NCBI GenBank assembly: GCA_020796225.1
Contig: CM036762.1
Location: 52,723,407-52,787,406, forward strand
Source: Arion vulgaris
Lineage: Eukaryota; Mollusca; Gastropoda; Stylommatophora; Arionidae
Direction of reading: 5' to 3'
Length of the DNA stretch: 64,000 bases
Below, in pieces: positions 62,143 to 64,000 of this stretch; position 1 is the first letter of the stretch; each line of letters opens with the position of its first letter. The notes below the pieces were generated by a model, which ran no database searches, was not told where the DNA came from, and saw only the letters and a list, made by a program, of their open reading frames with translations. The position numbers and the translations under genes are program-made.

Positions 62143-62150
62143 TAGAAAAT

Positions 62151-62405
62151 AGCTCTATACGTAGAATAGAAAATATATCTATACGTAGAATAGAAAATAC
62201 ATCCACACGTAGAATAGAGAATACATCCACACGTAGAATAGAGAATACATCCACACGTAGAATAGAAAATACATTCACACGTAGAATAGAAAATACATTC
62301 ACACGTAGAATAGATAATACATCTATACGTAGAATAGAGAATACATTCACACGTAGAATAGAAAATACATTCACACGTAGAATAGAAAATACACATGCAG
62401 AATAG
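62151..62405. repeat. 24-bp minisatellite, variant block, about 10 units
   Basis: Unit acatccacacgtagaataga aaat (or gaat), related to 61780-61946. Confidence 0.95.
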
Positions 62406-64000
62406 AAAATGCAAGATTTACACGTAGACTAGACGATGCAGTATCTACACGTAGACTAGAACACACAAGATCTACACTTAGATTAAAAAACACAAGACCT
62501 ACACGTAGACTAGAACACACAAGACCTACACGTAGACTAGAACACACAAGACCTACACATAGACTAGAACACACAAGATCTACGCATAGACTAGAACACA
62601 CAAGATCTACACATAGACTAGAACACACAAGATCTACACATAGACTAGAACACACAAGATCTACACGTAGACTAGAACACACAAGATCTACACATAGACT
62701 AGAACACACAAGATCTACGCATAGACTAGAACACACAAGATCTACACATAAACTAGAACACACAAGATCTACACATAGACTAGAACACACAAGATCTACA
62801 CATAGACTAGAACACACAAGATCTACACGTAGACTAGAACACACAAGATCTACGCATAGACTAGAACACACAAGATCTACGCATAGACTAGAACACACAA
62901 GATCTACGCATAGACTAGAACACACAAGATCTACACATAGACTAGAACACACAAGATCTACGCATAGACTAGAACACACAAGATCTACACGTAGACTAGA
63001 ACACACAAGATCTACACATAGACTAGAACACACAAGATCTACACGTAGACTAGAACACACAAGATCTACACGTAGACTAGAACACACAAGATCTACACGT
63101 AGACTAGAACACACAAGATCTACACGTAGACTAGAACACACAAGACCTACACGTAGACTAGAACACACAATATCTACACGTAGACTAGAACACACAAGAT
63201 CTACACATAGACTAGAACACACAAGATCTACACGTAGACTAGAACACACAAGATCTACACATAGACTAGAACACACAAGATCTACACATAGACTAGAACA
63301 CACAAGATCTACACATAGACTAGAACACACAAGATCTACACGTAGACTAGAACACACACGATCTACGCATAGACTACAAAACACAATATCAACATGTAGA
63401 CTAGAACACACAAGATCTACGCATAGACTAGAACACACAAGATCTACGCATAGACTAGAACACACAAGATCTACGCATAGACTAGAACACACAAGATCTA
63501 CACATAGACTAGAACACACAAGATCTACGCATAGACTAGAACACACAAGATCTACACGTAGACTAGAACACACAAGATCTACACATAGACTAGAACACAC
63601 AAGATCTACACGTAGACTAGAACACACAAGATCTACACGTAGACTAGAACACACAAGATCTACACGTAGACTAGAACACACAAGATCTACACGTAGACTA
63701 GAACACACAAGACCTACACGTAGACTAGAACACACAATATCTACACGTAGACTAGAACACACAAGATCTACACATAGACTAGAACACACAAGATCTACAC
63801 GTAGACTAGAACACACAAGATCTACACATAGACTAGAACACACAAGATCTACACATAGACTAGAACACACAAGATCTACACATAGACTAGAACACACAAG
63901 ATCTACACGTAGACTAGAACACACACGATCTACGCATAGACTACAAAACACAATATCAACATGTAGACTAGAACACACAAGATCTACACGTAGACTAGAA
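62406..64000. repeat. 27-bp minisatellite with 567-bp higher-order period, reaching the window edge
   Basis: Unit acacgtagactagaacacac aagatct, about 59 units, with cgtag/catag/gcatag variants. The rare words caagacct, caatatct and gactacaaaacac recur exactly 567 bp apart (63144/63711, 63171/63738, 63361/63928), so a block of 21 units is duplicated. The open 535-codon minus frame is a by-product. Confidence 0.95.

Noticed and set aside
62371..63978. 535-codon minus-strand ORF with CSSLRVDLV repeats
   Set aside because: It is the translation of a 27-bp minisatellite whose period is a multiple of three; other frames are similarly open and there is no start context, splice site or family match.

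Overview
This is a window of an animal nuclear genome assembled from noisy long reads. It is AT-rich and interrupted by introns, and it is packed with transposon debris and minisatellites. The repeats point to a lophotrochozoan, probably a mollusc and most likely a gastropod. The signs are tRNA-derived SINEs that share central domains, several non-LTR retrotransposon lineages carrying RNase H, a GIY-YIG Penelope-like element and hAT MITEs. No marker gene fixes the species, so this placement is an inference.

Only one host gene is supported. It is an eight-coding-exon cholinesterase/carboxylesterase-family gene on the + strand (18793-36234). Every GT-AG junction and every reading frame joins cleanly, giving 563 residues. 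The protein has a signal peptide, the family fold motifs, the acid (Glu340) and the histidine (His448). The nucleophile elbow is GHAMG instead of GESAG, so the catalytic serine is an alanine, and the oxyanion-hole HGGG is HGGD. The chain ends in RDEL, a KDEL-type ER-retention signal. The sequence therefore predicts an ER-lumen pseudo-esterase, which is the most interesting biology here.

Layout. 1-5.6 kb: LINE fragments, including a degenerate reverse transcriptase at 1640-3640, and a SINE. 5.6-18.7 kb: SINEs, MITEs, a 31-bp minisatellite (8286-9283), a paralogous repeat pair (9655-9915 and 12595-13105), a perfect mariner-type hairpin (13752-13829) and LINE tails. 18.7-36.2 kb: the esterase-like gene, with introns stuffed with repeats; intron 7 opens with a 45-bp minisatellite whose units copy the real splice donor. 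36.2-50.6 kb: SINEs, a 572-bp hAT MITE, an 18-bp minisatellite grown inside a SINE (42603-43323), a three-deep SINE nest (43398-44226) and a 33-bp array (46203-47430). 50.6-54.3 kb: a 59-bp satellite whose middle (about 52676-53470) looks like a blended, mis-assembled consensus. 54.4-61.3 kb: LINEs and a Penelope-like element (58590-60390). 61.8 kb to the end: 24-bp and 27-bp minisatellites, the latter with a 567-bp higher-order period.

Recurring theme: tandem arrays start inside transposable elements. Examples lie at LINE 3' ends (11257, 28028, 34517), inside a LINE ORF (54581), inside a SINE (42603) and inside a MITE (39823). In several cases the unit is bounded by a short direct repeat already present in the parent element. 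SINE and LINE family letters below are local labels, not database names.
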